Part shown: piece after piece, positions 26,328 to 34,802 of the stretch
Layout: each line of letters starts with the position of its first letter
Position numbering within the stretch: the first letter of the stretch is position 1
DNA from: Nocardia ninae NBRC 108245
GTDB lineage: Bacteria > Actinomycetota > Actinomycetes > Mycobacteriales > Mycobacteriaceae
Assembly: GCF_007990755.1 (NCBI RefSeq)
Contig: NZ_BJXA01000081.1
Location: forward strand, 1-40,648
Length of the DNA: 40,648 nucleotides
Reading direction: 5' to 3'
Translations under genes and position numbers: made by a program
The notes under the pieces: generated by a model
Databases searched by the model: none
What the model was told of the DNA's origin: nothing
Seen by the model: the letters and a program-made list of their open reading frames with translations, nothing else

Positions 26328-26632
26328 GCTCTGTCGGCTCCTCCGGGTACGAGGGGTGAGCGGCCGGGCGGCGCCGGGCCGAGCCGTCAGCCTACCGGCG
26401 AGTACGCCCGGGATCGATGGCCACGACCGACTCATAGTGCCGCGCAGGTCGGGCAGCTGCCGAATTGCCCGCGCAGCCTGGGGATTACACCGTTACGATC
26501 GATTTCGTGCGGATACGGGTACCTCGATGGGGCGCACAGAGCTCGCCATGCTCCAGACCGCGGCCCGGCAGCGCAGCTATGTGGCGCTGATCCAGCACGG
26601 CCTGATGATGCGGAGAGGCGGACAAGCTCGAC

Positions 26633-27499
26633 ATGCTGGTGAGGGTCAGGCCCGGGGCGCAGCTGTCCGGGGCCGAACAAGAATTCGTCGAATGTCTGCG
26701 CTCCTACCCTTCGGCCGCCCTCGCCGTGATCGATCTGCGGGTCGGCGACCGGCAGATCGACGCGGTGATCTGGACGCCGCGCGGGCTGACGGTGCTCGAG
26801 GTCAAGGGCTTTCGCCGCAGGCAGAGCGGCATTCTCAGCATCGCCGCCGAGGGCCCGTGGAAGATCAGTGACGCCGATGCGGACCTGGACGAGCCGGCGG
26901 GCAGCCCCTCCGATCGGCTGGAGCACGGAATTCACACAGTGAAGACCACGCTGGAGCGGGCGTTGCTCGATCCTGGGCACGTATGCGGCGCCGTCGTTCT
27001 CGTACCGTTTCGGGGCGCGGTGGTGCGCCCGTCGCGCACCAACCTGCGACCGGGTCTCGATGTCGTCGTCGGCAATGTCGCCGATGCCACCGAATTGCGC
27101 ATCTATCTCGAAGGGTTCTCGGCCGGGGCGCGGAAGTGGACGGCCGACCGCGTGCTCCGGGACTGCACCGCACTCGGCCTCGCCGAGCTCGCGCCGTCCC
27201 GGGCGGACCTGATCGCCGCCGGTTTCGAAGAGGTGCCGCAGCAAACCCCGAGTGTCATACCGCGTCCGCCGAAACCGCGGGTCGAGCCGACGCCGGGGGT
27301 CCCTACGAAACGGCATTCCTATGCCGGGTGGACCGTGGTCGGGCTGGCGGTCGTCGGGATGCTCGCGGTGATCGGCGTGGTCGCCACCTCGTTGGCGCGA
27401 GATTCTTCCCATCCCACGCCCGAGGAGACGAGCACGACAACCCCGGCACCGACAACGACCCCGCCGACTACCTGCTGGCCGTTCCAGCCGGACTGCTGA
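26633..27499 (+). CDS. Membrane-anchored NERD-domain protein
   Basis: A 288-residue protein with an N-terminal NERD (nuclease-related) domain and one membrane helix. The nuclease-like core is visible as IDLRVGDRQIDAVIWTPRGL and TVLEVKGF, giving the Asp (D43) and Glu-x-Lys (E56, K58) pattern of PD-(D/E)XK-type folds. A proline-rich linker leads to the helix at about residues 230-256 (VVGLAVVGMLAVIGVVATSL). A Thr/Pro-rich tail then ends in CWPFQPDC, whose cysteines could pair outside the membrane. The domain would face the cytoplasm. Nuclease activity is untested in most such proteins. ATG 26633 follows a GGAGAGG-like site. Confidence 0.8.
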   Translation: MLVRVRPGAQLSGAEQEFVECLRSYPSAALAVIDLRVGDRQIDAVIWTPRGLTVLEVKGFRRRQSGILSIAAEGPWKISDADADLDEPAGSPSDRLEHGIHTVKTTLERALLDPGHVCGAVVLVPFRGAVVRPSRTNLRPGLDVVVGNVADATELRIYLEGFSAGARKWTADRVLRDCTALGLAELAPSRADLIAAGFEEVPQQTPSVIPRPPKPRVEPTPGVPTKRHSYAGWTVVGLAVVGMLAVIGVVATSLARDSSHPTPEETSTTTPAPTTTPPTTCWPFQPDC

Positions 27500-27656
27500 G
27501 CACCGTTCGGGGGACCCGTTGTCCGGTGAACGCTGGCGGTTACCGGCTGGTGAACCTCGGTGAGGGGGCACCGAGCTTACGGTTGCGTAGTGTCGCCGCG
27601 GTACGGCAGGCTGCGTTTGTACATCGTCAGAACGGCCGAAACCTGGGAGGACCGTC

Positions 27657-29483
27657 GTGGGTCACTACAAGGCGAACGTGCGAGACATCGAGTTCAATCT
27701 GTTCGAGGTGTTCGGGCTCGACAAGCTGCTCGACACGGGCGCCTACGGCGATCTCGACTCCGACACCGTGCGGGAGATCCTGGCCGAGGTGAAGCGGCTG
27801 GCCGAGGGGCCGATCGCGGAGTCCTTCGCGGCCGCCGACCGTGATCCGATCGCGTTCGACCCGGCCACCTACTCGATCTCGGTGCCCGACGCGCTGCGCA
27901 AGTCCATCACGGCCGCACACGACGCCGACTGGAGCAGGCTCGGCCTGCCCGAGGGGATGGGCGGCACGCCCGCGCCCGCCGCGGTGGTCTGGGCCGTCCA
28001 GGAGATGATCGTCTGTGCCAACCCGGCGGCGTGCTTCTTCAACATGGGCCCGGTGATGGGCTCGGTGCTCTACAACGTCGGCAACGAACAGCAGCAGCGC
28101 TGGGCCGCCGAGGGTTACGAACGCGGCTGGCAGGGCACCATGGTGCTGACCGAGCCCGACGCCGGCTCCGATGTCGGCGCGGGCCGCACCAAGGCGATCG
28201 AGCAGCCCGACGGTACCTGGCACATCGAGGGCATCAAGCGGTTCATCTCCGGCGGCGATGTCGGCGACACCGCGGAAAACATGTTCCACCTGGTCCTCGC
28301 CCGCCCGGAAGGCGCGGGACCGGGCACCAAGGGCCTGTCGTTGTTCTACGTGCCGAAGTTCTTGTTCGATCCCGAGACACTCGAGCTCGGCGCCCGCAAC
28401 GGCGTGTACGCGACCAATGTCGAGCACAAGATGGGCCTGAAGTCCTCGCCCACCTGTGAGCTCACCTTCGGCGGCGAGGTGCCCGCGGTCGGCTGGCTGG
28501 TCGGTGACGTGCACAACGGCATCGCGCAGATGTTCCAGGTGATCGAGAACGCGCGCATGGTGGTCGGCATCAAGTCCACCGGCACGCTGTCCACCGGGTA
28601 CCTGAACGCGCTGGACTACGCCAAGCAGCGCATCCAGGGGGCGGACCTGACCCAGATGAGCGACAAGGCCGCGCCGCGCGTGCCGATCACCCGGCATCCG
28701 GATGTGCGGCGCTCGCTGGCGCTGCAGAAGGCGTACGCCGAAGGCCTGCGCGCGGTGTACCTGTACACGGCGGCGCATCAGAATCCCGATGTGGCGGAGC
28801 TGGTTTCGGGCGCGGACGCCGAATTGGCGCATCGGGTCGACGATCTGCTGTTGCCGATCGTCAAGGGTGTCGGTTCGGAGCGGGCCTATCAATATCTGAC
28901 CGAATCCCTGCAGACGCTGGGCGGTTCGGGGTACCTGCAGGACTACCCGATCGAGCAGTACATCCGCGACGCGAAGATCGACTCGCTCTACGAGGGCACC
29001 ACCGCGATCCAGGCGCAGGACTTCTTCTTCCGCAAGATCATTCGGGACAAAGGCGTGGCGATCGGGCACGTCACCGGGCAGATCGCCGCGTTCCTCGACA
29101 CCAAGAGCGGGCGGTTCGAGACCGAACGCGAGCTGCTGCGTACGGCATTGGCCGACGTGCAGGCGATGGCGGCCACGCTGACCGGCTTCCTGATGGCGGG
29201 CCAGCAGGATCCGGCCGAGCTGTACAAGGTCGGTCTCGGCTCGGTGCGCTTTCTGCTCTCGGTCGGTGACCTGCTCATCGGCTGGCGGTTGCTGGTGCAG
29301 GCCGAGATCGCGGCCGCCGCACTGGCTTCCGAGGCGCCGGAGAAGGATCGGGCGTTCTATACCGGAAAGGTCGCTGCGGCAAGCTTCTTCGCGAAGAACG
29401 TGCTGCCGGAGCTGACCGCGAACAAGGCGATCATCGCCGCGATCGATAACGACATCATGCAGTTGGACGAAGCGGCGTTCTAG
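27657..29483 (+). CDS. Acyl-CoA dehydrogenase (FadE5-like)
   Basis: An FAD enzyme of 608 residues that would carry out the first oxidation of fatty-acid beta-oxidation. It belongs to the long acyl-CoA dehydrogenase group with an extra C-terminal domain, as in mycobacterial FadE5 (broad chain-length range). Key features are the flavin/substrate motifs [17 protein letters not shown] and [10 protein letters not shown], the catalytic-base candidate E446 in [15 protein letters not shown], and a helical extension after about residue 470. GTG 27657 has GGGAGG at 27645-27650. It is convergent with a TetR regulator and a hairpin separates them. Confidence 0.93.
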   Translation: MGHYKANVRDIEFNLFEVFGLDKLLDTGAYGDLDSDTVREILAEVKRLAEGPIAESFAAADRDPIAFDPATYSISVPDALRKSITAAHDADWSRLGLPEGMGGTPAPAAVVWAVQEMIVCANPAACFFNMGPVMGSVLYNVGNEQQQRWAAEGYERGWQGTMVLTEPDAGSDVGAGRTKAIEQPDGTWHIEGIKRFISGGDVGDTAENMFHLVLARPEGAGPGTKGLSLFYVPKFLFDPETLELGARNGVYATNVEHKMGLKSSPTCELTFGGEVPAVGWLVGDVHNGIAQMFQVIENARMVVGIKSTGTLSTGYLNALDYAKQRIQGADLTQMSDKAAPRVPITRHPDVRRSLALQKAYAEGLRAVYLYTAAHQNPDVAELVSGADAELAHRVDDLLLPIVKGVGSERAYQYLTESLQTLGGSGYLQDYPIEQYIRDAKIDSLYEGTTAIQAQDFFFRKIIRDKGVAIGHVTGQIAAFLDTKSGRFETERELLRTALADVQAMAATLTGFLMAGQQDPAELYKVGLGSVRFLLSVGDLLIGWRLLVQAEIAAAALASEAPEKDRAFYTGKVAAASFFAKNVLPELTANKAIIAAIDNDIMQLDEAAF

Positions 29484-29496
29484 CCCGCAGCCGACC

Positions 29497-29538
29497 GAAG
29501 GCGTCCCGTACTCGCTCAGCCGGGTACAGGGCGCCTTC
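29497..29538. terminator. Hairpin between acyl-CoA dehydrogenase and TetR genes
   Basis: GAAGGCG (29497-29503) pairs with CGCCTTC (29532-29538), with an inner CCGTAC/GGGTAC-like helix. It lies 14 bp after the dehydrogenase stop and 7 bp from the end of the opposing TetR gene, so it may serve both. Confidence 0.6.
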
Positions 29539-29544
29539 TGGCGT

Positions 29545-30378
29545 TCAGTCGGCGAGCAGCTTCAGGACCACCGGACGGGACAGGGTGCCTGAGACCTGGC
29601 GGGCCAGCTGGTTGGCGCTGGTGCCCTCGGCGTGCGCGGCGCGCAGGGCTGCGGCCAGCTCGTCGCGGGCCGCGTCGGCCGCTGCTTGGGCGTCGCGGAG
29701 TCGTTGCGCAGCGCGGTCGACACTCGTCGGGTGGTCCGCCGGAGTGGTCAAGTCATTGACCGGCGTGGTCTCCGTCGCCGTGGCGGGCTCCGGGGCGGGC
29801 GGGAAGTTGCGCATCGCCGCCCTGGCGAACTCCTGCATGAACTCCCGGGTCGCGTCCTTGTCCTCGGCGTTGTCGCCGAGCAGCAGGCGGGTGGTCTGCG
29901 GCACGGCCAGGCTCCAGTTGGACATGCCACAGAGGGCGAGCAGCAATCGGCCCGCGTACCGGGCGTCGACGCCGAATTGCTCGCTGGCCCTGTCGAATTT
30001 CTGCTCGTAGTGCTGGGCGCGCCAGCCGTCGATGTCGTGCGCGTCGACGCCGCGGTGCAGGCCCTCCCACAGCAGCAGGCGCAGCAGCTGCGGGTTGTTG
30101 TTGTGGTAGTCGAACAGCTTGCCGACGTAGCGGCCGGGGTCGGTCTCGGTCAACGGCTGGACCACGTCCATGAACTCGCGCATGGTGTCGATCAGGATCA
30201 CGTCGAAGAGCTTGTCCTTGCTGCCGAACAGGCCGTAGATGCGTTCCTTGTTCACCCCCGCCGCGTCGGCGATGCGATCGACGCGCGCGCCCGCCAGGCC
30301 GTATTCGGCGAATTCGTCTCGGGCGGCACGCAGCAGCGCCTGTTTGGTCGCGTCACTGCGCTTCATCGTGGCCGTCAT
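29545..30378 (-). CDS. TetR-family regulator with a second C-terminal HTH-like segment
   Basis: A 277-residue TetR protein. The normal HTH is at about residues 14-60 (ALLRAARDEFAEYGLAGARV, DRIADAAGVNKERIYGLFGS). After the ligand domain a Pro/Thr linker (about 200-220) leads to an Ala-rich helix and GTSANQLARQVSGTLSRPVV, which looks like a second small HTH as found at the end of other actinobacterial proteins. ATG 30378 is preceded by TAAAGT (30391-30386) at 7 nt, so the message may be leaderless. It is divergent from an MFS exporter with a palindrome over the exporter's -35. It probably represses both. Confidence 0.86.
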   Translation of the reverse strand: MTATMKRSDATKQALLRAARDEFAEYGLAGARVDRIADAAGVNKERIYGLFGSKDKLFDVILIDTMREFMDVVQPLTETDPGRYVGKLFDYHNNNPQLLRLLLWEGLHRGVDAHDIDGWRAQHYEQKFDRASEQFGVDARYAGRLLLALCGMSNWSLAVPQTTRLLLGDNAEDKDATREFMQEFARAAMRNFPPAPEPATATETTPVNDLTTPADHPTSVDRAAQRLRDAQAAADAARDELAAALRAAHAEGTSANQLARQVSGTLSRPVVLKLLAD

Positions 30379-30402
30379 GGTCCCGACTTTACCATCTCAT
30401 TA

Positions 30403-30418
30403 AACCAACTATTTGGTT
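30403..30418. promoter_or_regulatory. TetR/MFS shared operator
   Basis: AACCAA-CTAT-TTGGTT, perfect 6-bp arms, located between the divergent TetR and MFS genes. It overlaps the first bases of TTGACA (30417-30422), the -35 of the exporter gene, and lies close upstream of the regulator's own -10. Confidence 0.65.
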
Positions 30419-30446
30419 GACAATGGCCGCGCGGCAGTCCTACTGT
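30417..30446 (+). promoter_or_regulatory. Promoter of the MFS gene, leaderless
   Basis: A consensus -35 TTGACA (30417-30422), an 18-bp spacer and TACTGT (30441-30446), with ATG 30454 beginning 7 nt after the -10. No ribosome site is seen. Confidence 0.62.
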
Positions 30447-30453
30447 CGTCCCC

Positions 30454-31677
30454 ATGGCTACGCCGACCCTTCCGCTGACGACCGGTACTCCGGCCACCGC
30501 GCCCGCCTCCCCGCGCGCCCACACCGCGCGCACCCTGCCCGTCTTCGTGCTCGCCGCGCTGCTCGCCACCGGCCAGATGTATGTGCCGATTCCCCTGTTC
30601 ACGGCCATGAAAGCCGACTGGAACGTCGGCTCCGGTGTGATGACCTGGATCATCAGCGCGTTCGCCTTCGGCTATGCGGGCGGCTTCGTACTGTTCGGAC
30701 CGCTGTCGGATCGCTACGGACATCGCCGGGTGCTGATGACCGGCATGCTGGTCGCCGCGGTGGTCACCCTATTGACCGGTCTGGCTTTCAGTGCACCGGT
30801 CGCCCTGGTGCTGCGCATCGTGCAGGGCCTCGTCGTCGGGTCCATTCCGCCCGCGATCATGGCCTACGTCGCCACCCGTATCGCACCCGCGCACCGTGCG
30901 GTGGTGACCATGTCCATCGCCACCTCGTTCCTCGCCGCGACCGTTGTCGCGCAGATCGTTTCGCAGGCCGTGGTCGCCTCGTTCCCGTGGCGCACCGTAT
31001 TCCTCGGCTCAGCAGTCTTTTTCGCGGTGCTCGCGTTCGCACTGCGCGCGGTGATGCTCGACGACGCCCCGACCGGCCGGGATCTGCCGTTGCGGCACAG
31101 CTACGCCGCGATCCCCGCGGTGCTGCGTATCCTGCCGCTGCTGCCGATGCTGGTGGCCGGCGCGATGAGCATGGCGGTGATGGTCGGCATCTACACCGGA
31201 CTCGAATTGACCGGTGTGGTCACCGATTCCGGCGAGCTGCTCACGCTGCGCGCGGGTGCGCTGCCGGTGATGGTGGCGCTGCCACTGCTGGCCGTGCCGT
31301 TGGCGCGGCTGTCCAAGCACAGTCAGATCGTGCTCGGGGTGCTGGTCGCCGCCGCCGCGATGGTGGCCGCCACCTTCGAGGGCACGCACCTCGCGGTGCT
31401 GACGATCCTGCTGGCCGTGCTCGTCGGCGGGCTCGGCATCATCGCGCCTGCGGTGTTGCAGAGCGCGGGCGAGCTGGGTGGCGAATCCCGTGCCGCCGCA
31501 ATGTCGGTCGCGATGTTCAGCTTCTACGTGGGCGCCACCGCAGGCCCACTGGTCGCGGCCGCCGCTGCGCCGCACGGTTTTTCCGCCCTGGCCTGGACCC
31601 TGGCCGCCCTGCTCGTCGCCGCGTTGGCGATGACCCTCGTGGGCCTGCGCATTCAACGAAAGACATTGGCTACCTGA
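30454..31677 (+). CDS. MFS transporter, DHA/CynX-like exporter
   Basis: A 407-residue inner-membrane carrier with about twelve helices, likely exporting a drug or metabolite by proton antiport. The loop 2-3 motif of the superfamily is clear (FGPLSDRYGHRRVLMTGMLV) and a TM4 segment reads LRIVQGLVVGSIPPAIMAYV. The short N-terminus is Pro/Thr-rich and cytoplasmic. Control by the divergent TetR regulator is likely because an operator-like palindrome overlaps its -35. Substrate not predictable. Confidence 0.9.
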   Translation: MATPTLPLTTGTPATAPASPRAHTARTLPVFVLAALLATGQMYVPIPLFTAMKADWNVGSGVMTWIISAFAFGYAGGFVLFGPLSDRYGHRRVLMTGMLVAAVVTLLTGLAFSAPVALVLRIVQGLVVGSIPPAIMAYVATRIAPAHRAVVTMSIATSFLAATVVAQIVSQAVVASFPWRTVFLGSAVFFAVLAFALRAVMLDDAPTGRDLPLRHSYAAIPAVLRILPLLPMLVAGAMSMAVMVGIYTGLELTGVVTDSGELLTLRAGALPVMVALPLLAVPLARLSKHSQIVLGVLVAAAAMVAATFEGTHLAVLTILLAVLVGGLGIIAPAVLQSAGELGGESRAAAMSVAMFSFYVGATAGPLVAAAAAPHGFSALAWTLAALLVAALAMTLVGLRIQRKTLAT

Positions 31678-31753
31678 GTATTCGATGGAGTTGACGGCCG
31701 CGCTGCCGATCCGATCACCCGTCGCGCCGCTGCTGGTCTGCGGCGGGCTCGGC

Positions 31754-31868
31754 GGCTACCTGATCAGGTCGGGACCGTTGGCGGCTGCCTGATTAGACCC
31801 GGACCGTCACGGCTGCCTGGCTAGGTCGGCATTGTTGGCGGCTGCCTGATCAGGCCGGAACCGTTCGC
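31754..31868. repeat. Tandem array of four 28-29 bp repeats
   Basis: Four head-to-tail copies start at 31754, 31783, 31811 and 31840. Each begins GGCTGCCTGAT or a close variant and ends near GGACCGTTGGC. Copies 1 and 4 contain the palindrome CTGATCAG. No unique spacers separate the copies, so this is not a CRISPR array. It lies in the 767-bp gene-free stretch between the MFS gene and the DUF3349 genes, 23 bp before the 72-bp array. Confidence 0.78.
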
Positions 31869-31890
31869 GGCCGGCCCACCCGCAGATCTG

Positions 31891-32106
31891 CGCCACCATG
31901 TCCCGTTGACCATCTGGCTTTCCGCCGAGCGGGACATGAAGGCAGGCGTACCTGCTGGTTCACGCCACCATGTTCCGTTCACCGCCCGGCTTTCCGCCGA
32001 GCGGGACATGAAGGTAGGCGTACCTGTTGGTTCGCGCCACCATGTCCCGTTGACCATCCGGCTCCCCGCCTAGCGGGACATGATGGCGGGCACACCTGCA
32101 GATCTA
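31891..32106. repeat. Tandem array of three 72-bp palindromic repeats (locus A)
   Basis: Three head-to-tail copies of exactly 72 bp begin at 31891, 31963 and 32035, with a partial fourth at 32107. Copy 1 holds the inverted pair CATGTCCCG (31897-31905) and CGGGACATG (31930-31938); copy 3 keeps both arms and copy 2 has one change in the left arm. Copies are about 80-90 percent identical by eye. Since 72 is 24 codons, the minus strand stays open through the array, giving a spurious repeated peptide with VNGTWWREP. Related units lie near 36.2, 39.5 and 40.6 kb. The remaining bases to 32444 hold no gene I can support. Confidence 0.85.
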
Positions 32107-32444
32107 CGCCAGCACGCCCCTTTTGGTTTGGGAGTGGGCGGCCGGCGGCGCGGGCGAGGAGCGGGCGCCGCCGGCCGAGGGGTGGTGGGCCGGGCAGTGG
32201 CCCACCGGGTGAGTTGTCGGGGTGGTCAGGTGATTCCGACGAGGTCCAGCTTGCCTGGCGCACCTCAATGGTCGCCCCAGCTCCGCTGGGAGTCCGCTGG
32301 GAGCGGTGGTGAATTCGTTAGTGGCGCACCATGGAGGAGGCTTCTCGCGTTTCGCCGCAGCCATGTGCCACTGAACGTGGAGCGCCCGGACATCGAACGG
32401 TATTTACCCACGGTTCGATGTAGCCAGGCATCCCGGATCGACGA

Positions 32445-32759
32445 CTAGGACGGCGGGTCGGGGTCCTCGGGGGCCGCGCCGTTCTGGGGCCAGGCGTGGG
32501 CTTCCAATCGCGTCTGCACGCGCGAAACGTCTGCCTCCGAGGGCATTTCGTTGGTGACCTTGGTGATCATCACTTGGATGTCGGTTTTGTCGGCGGGGAA
32601 ATCACCGGAACCCGCTAGTTCGGCGGCGATTTGGCGGACCTCGTCGTCGGAGAGGCGGCGGCGGAGCAGGGCGAGCAGCGGGATGTAGTCGGCTTCCGGG
32701 ACACCGTCCGGATAGCCGGCGCGCAGCCAGTCGATGATGGCGTTCAGGAAGGGTGGCAT
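32445..32759 (-). CDS. DUF3349 protein, second copy
   Basis: A 104-residue protein of the DUF3349 family, known from M. tuberculosis Rv0543c, whose biochemical role is unknown. The N-terminal helices LNAIIDWLRAGYPDGVPEAD and YIPLLALLRRRLSDDEVRQI are the family signature. It is paralogous to the gene just upstream: both share WLRAGYP, the (D/S)DY-type core and a following EL helix. It is the last gene of the pit operon, 17 bp after its paralogue. ATG 32759 lacks a strong ribosome site, suggesting coupling to the upstream gene. Confidence 0.84.
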   Translation of the reverse strand: MPPFLNAIIDWLRAGYPDGVPEADYIPLLALLRRRLSDDEVRQIAAELAGSGDFPADKTDIQVMITKVTNEMPSEADVSRVQTRLEAHAWPQNGAAPEDPDPPS

Positions 32760-32776
32760 CGGTGAACGCTGCTTGC

Positions 32777-33112
32777 TCAGTCGAGGTCGGCGGGTGGGTC
32801 GGCGAGTGGCCAACCGCCTGCCGCGAGGTGCGAGGCGACCCTGGCGACGTCCACCTCGTCCGGCTGTTCCTTCGCGACCCGCGCGATGGCGTCCTCGATC
32901 TCGGCGCGGGTGATCTCGCTGTTCGGGTTCTCCGCCGCCAGTTCCTCGGCGATCGCGACCACCTCGAAGTCGGTGATATGCCGGTGCAGCACCGCGAACA
33001 AGGCGACATAGTCGGAGTGCGGGATGCCCTGCGGGTAGCCGGCCCGCAGCCAGCCGACGATCCGGCCGAGTACCTTCGGCCTGAGCTCTGCGGGTTTCGC
33101 TTGATCGGTCAC
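32777..33112 (-). CDS. DUF3349 protein, first copy
   Basis: A 111-residue DUF3349 protein. GRIVGWLRAGYPQGIPHSDY and VALFAVLHRHITDFEVVAIA match the family, and EEQPDEVDVARV-type helices follow. GTG 33112 has GAAGGGC upstream and lies 10 bp after the small membrane-protein gene. In M. tuberculosis the order pitA, Rv0544c, Rv0543c contains one such gene, so this locus carries a tandem duplicate. A link with phosphate uptake is suggested only by the conserved operon. Confidence 0.86.
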   Translation of the reverse strand: MTDQAKPAELRPKVLGRIVGWLRAGYPQGIPHSDYVALFAVLHRHITDFEVVAIAEELAAENPNSEITRAEIEDAIARVAKEQPDEVDVARVASHLAAGGWPLADPPADLD

Positions 33113-33122
33113 ATTGCGCCCT

Positions 33123-33407
33123 TCAGGACTGTCCGAACAGGTGAATGCCGAACCTCGCGGCGATGAAAGCCTTTGCCGTATAGAGGATCCCGGTGATGAT
33201 CGCCGCGATGATCAGTCCGAAGCAGAGTAGCGCGACGGTCAGCGCGGGGTAGTTGCGTTGCGTCACCCGGCCGTCCGGGGTCACCGTTCCCGCCATCGAC
33301 CAGAACCGGACGCCGACCGCGAACACCATAGGCAACCCCGCCCCGAGTATCAGCCCGGCCAGCGCGACCTTCCACAGGGAGTTCAGATTGGTGATGAGCG
33401 TATGCAC
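33123..33407 (-). CDS. Small two-helix membrane protein (Rv0544c-like)
   Basis: A 94-residue inner-membrane protein with two hydrophobic helices (about residues 11-31, WKVALAGLILGAGLPMVFAV, and 55-78, LTVALLCFGLIIAAIITGIL) joined by a polar loop. It is the counterpart of M. tuberculosis Rv0544c, always found next to pitA in relatives as far as I recall. The GTG at 33407 has GAGGAGCAGGAC upstream; the frame is open to 33581 but that part overlaps pitA. Spacing of 13 bp from pitA indicates one transcript. Function unknown; possibly an accessory subunit of the permease. Confidence 0.82.
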   Translation of the reverse strand: MHTLITNLNSLWKVALAGLILGAGLPMVFAVGVRFWSMAGTVTPDGRVTQRNYPALTVALLCFGLIIAAIITGILYTAKAFIAARFGIHLFGQS

Positions 33408-33420
33408 GTCCTGCTCCTCT

Positions 33421-34710
33421 CTAAACCTGCGCCGACCGCGGCGACTTACCGGGTTCCGCGGCCGCGTTGCCGCCGCTCGGTGCCGAGTCCTTCGGGCCGC
33501 CTGATTCGTCCTGTTCGGCGGCCGGCTCGTCGCGGGCCGCCTCGGCCTTCGCAACACTGGTCGGCGCGCCCGGCGTGTCACCCGGCCATTCGTTGACGTT
33601 GGTGGTGTCGACCGGATCCTTGCGGGAGCGCAGATAGATCAGACCCGACAACGCCAGCAGGATCGCGAATACCACCAGCACACCGGCCAACCCGCCGATG
33701 AAGTGCGCGATCGCCCAGCACGCGGCACCGGCCAGACCGGCCAGCGGCAGCGTGAACAGCCACGCGACCACCATCCGCCCCATCACACCCCAGCGCACCT
33801 CGGCACCCTTGCCGAGCCCGGTGCCCAGGATCGAGCCGGTCGCGGTCTGCGTGGTCGACAGCGGCAGCCCGAAGTGGGCCGAGGTGAGAATGATCGCCGC
33901 CGACGCGGATTCGGCGGCCAGACCCTGCGGCGATTCGATCTCGACGAGACCCTTGCCGAGGGTGCGGATGATCCGCCAGCCGCCGAGGTAGGTACCGGCC
34001 GCGATGGCGACGGCACAGGCGGCCATCACCCACAGCGGCATCTCATCGTTCTTGGTCAGCGAGCCGTGTGCGACCAGCGCGAGGAAGATGACGCCCATCG
34101 TCTTCTGCGCGTCATTGGTGCCGTGCGCCAGCGAGACCAGCGACGCCGAACCGATCTGGCCCCAGCGGAAACCCGTCTCCACCTTCGCCGGATCGGACTT
34201 CTGGGTGATCCGATAGACCAGCCAGGTGCCGATGGCCGACACCATCGCCGCGATGATCGGCGCGAGCACGGCGGGCAAAATGATCTTGGTGAGCACGCCG
34301 TCCGAGCCGGCCGCCCAGATCACGCCGCTGAAACCGAGAGCGGCGAGGGTGGCACCGATCAGGCCGCCGAACAGTGCGTGCGAGGAACTGGACGGCAGGC
34401 CGAACAGCCAGGTGAGCAAGTTCCAGAGAATGCCGCCGACCAGTCCGGCGAAGACGATGATCAGCAGATCATGCCCCTGCACGGCATCGAGGCGGACGAT
34501 GCCTTTGGCCACGGTGGCGGCGACGGCGACCGAGAGAAAGGCGCCGATCAGATTGAGCACCGCGGACAACGCGACCGCGACGCGCGGCCGGAGCGCGCCG
34601 GTGGCGATCGAGGTCGCCATGGCGTTGGCGGTGTCATGGAAGCCGTTGGTGAAATCGAATGCGAGTGCCGTGACGATGACGATCAGGAGAACCAGTAATT
34701 CGACGGTCAC
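33421..34710 (-). CDS. pitA: Low-affinity inorganic phosphate permease (Pit family)
   Basis: A proton-driven phosphate (or metal-phosphate) importer of 429 residues with ten or more membrane helices. Both inverted Pit signatures are present: FDFTNGFHDTANAMATSIAT near the N-terminus and SLAHGTNDAQKTMGVIFLAL in the second half. A hydrophilic C-terminal tail of about 60 residues (rich in Pro, Glu and Ala) follows the last helix. GTG 34710 matches the start of mycobacterial PitA; GTG 34728 is an alternative. It heads an operon with the two-helix protein and two DUF3349 genes. Confidence 0.93.
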   Translation of the reverse strand: MTVELLVLLIVIVTALAFDFTNGFHDTANAMATSIATGALRPRVAVALSAVLNLIGAFLSVAVAATVAKGIVRLDAVQGHDLLIIVFAGLVGGILWNLLTWLFGLPSSSSHALFGGLIGATLAALGFSGVIWAAGSDGVLTKIILPAVLAPIIAAMVSAIGTWLVYRITQKSDPAKVETGFRWGQIGSASLVSLAHGTNDAQKTMGVIFLALVAHGSLTKNDEMPLWVMAACAVAIAAGTYLGGWRIIRTLGKGLVEIESPQGLAAESASAAIILTSAHFGLPLSTTQTATGSILGTGLGKGAEVRWGVMGRMVVAWLFTLPLAGLAGAACWAIAHFIGGLAGVLVVFAILLALSGLIYLRSRKDPVDTTNVNEWPGDTPGAPTSVAKAEAARDEPAAEQDESGGPKDSAPSGGNAAAEPGKSPRSAQV

Positions 34711-34802
34711 GTGTCCAGTGTGCGGCACGGGTCAATATGATTGCCGGGTGGTTGCGGTTAACCGCGCGTCGCCGGTGCGATAAAGTCGGATCCTGTCCCC
34801 TA

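Noticed and set aside
26191-26871. Plus-strand frame through the gap before the NERD gene
   Set aside because: Runs across the CMD gene start and into the NERD gene in another frame; peptide is low-complexity Arg/Pro-rich.
31821-32057. Open frame with repeated VNGTWWREP peptide as a real protein
   Set aside because: The repetition follows directly from the 72-bp DNA repeat; there is no ribosome site, and other strand frames are equally open.
31754-32106. CRISPR array
   Set aside because: Units are contiguous with no unique spacers of constant length, and no cas gene is present.
32080-32448. Plus-strand frame of 122 codons as a gene
   Set aside because: No family likeness, no ribosome site, and it covers repeat sequence.
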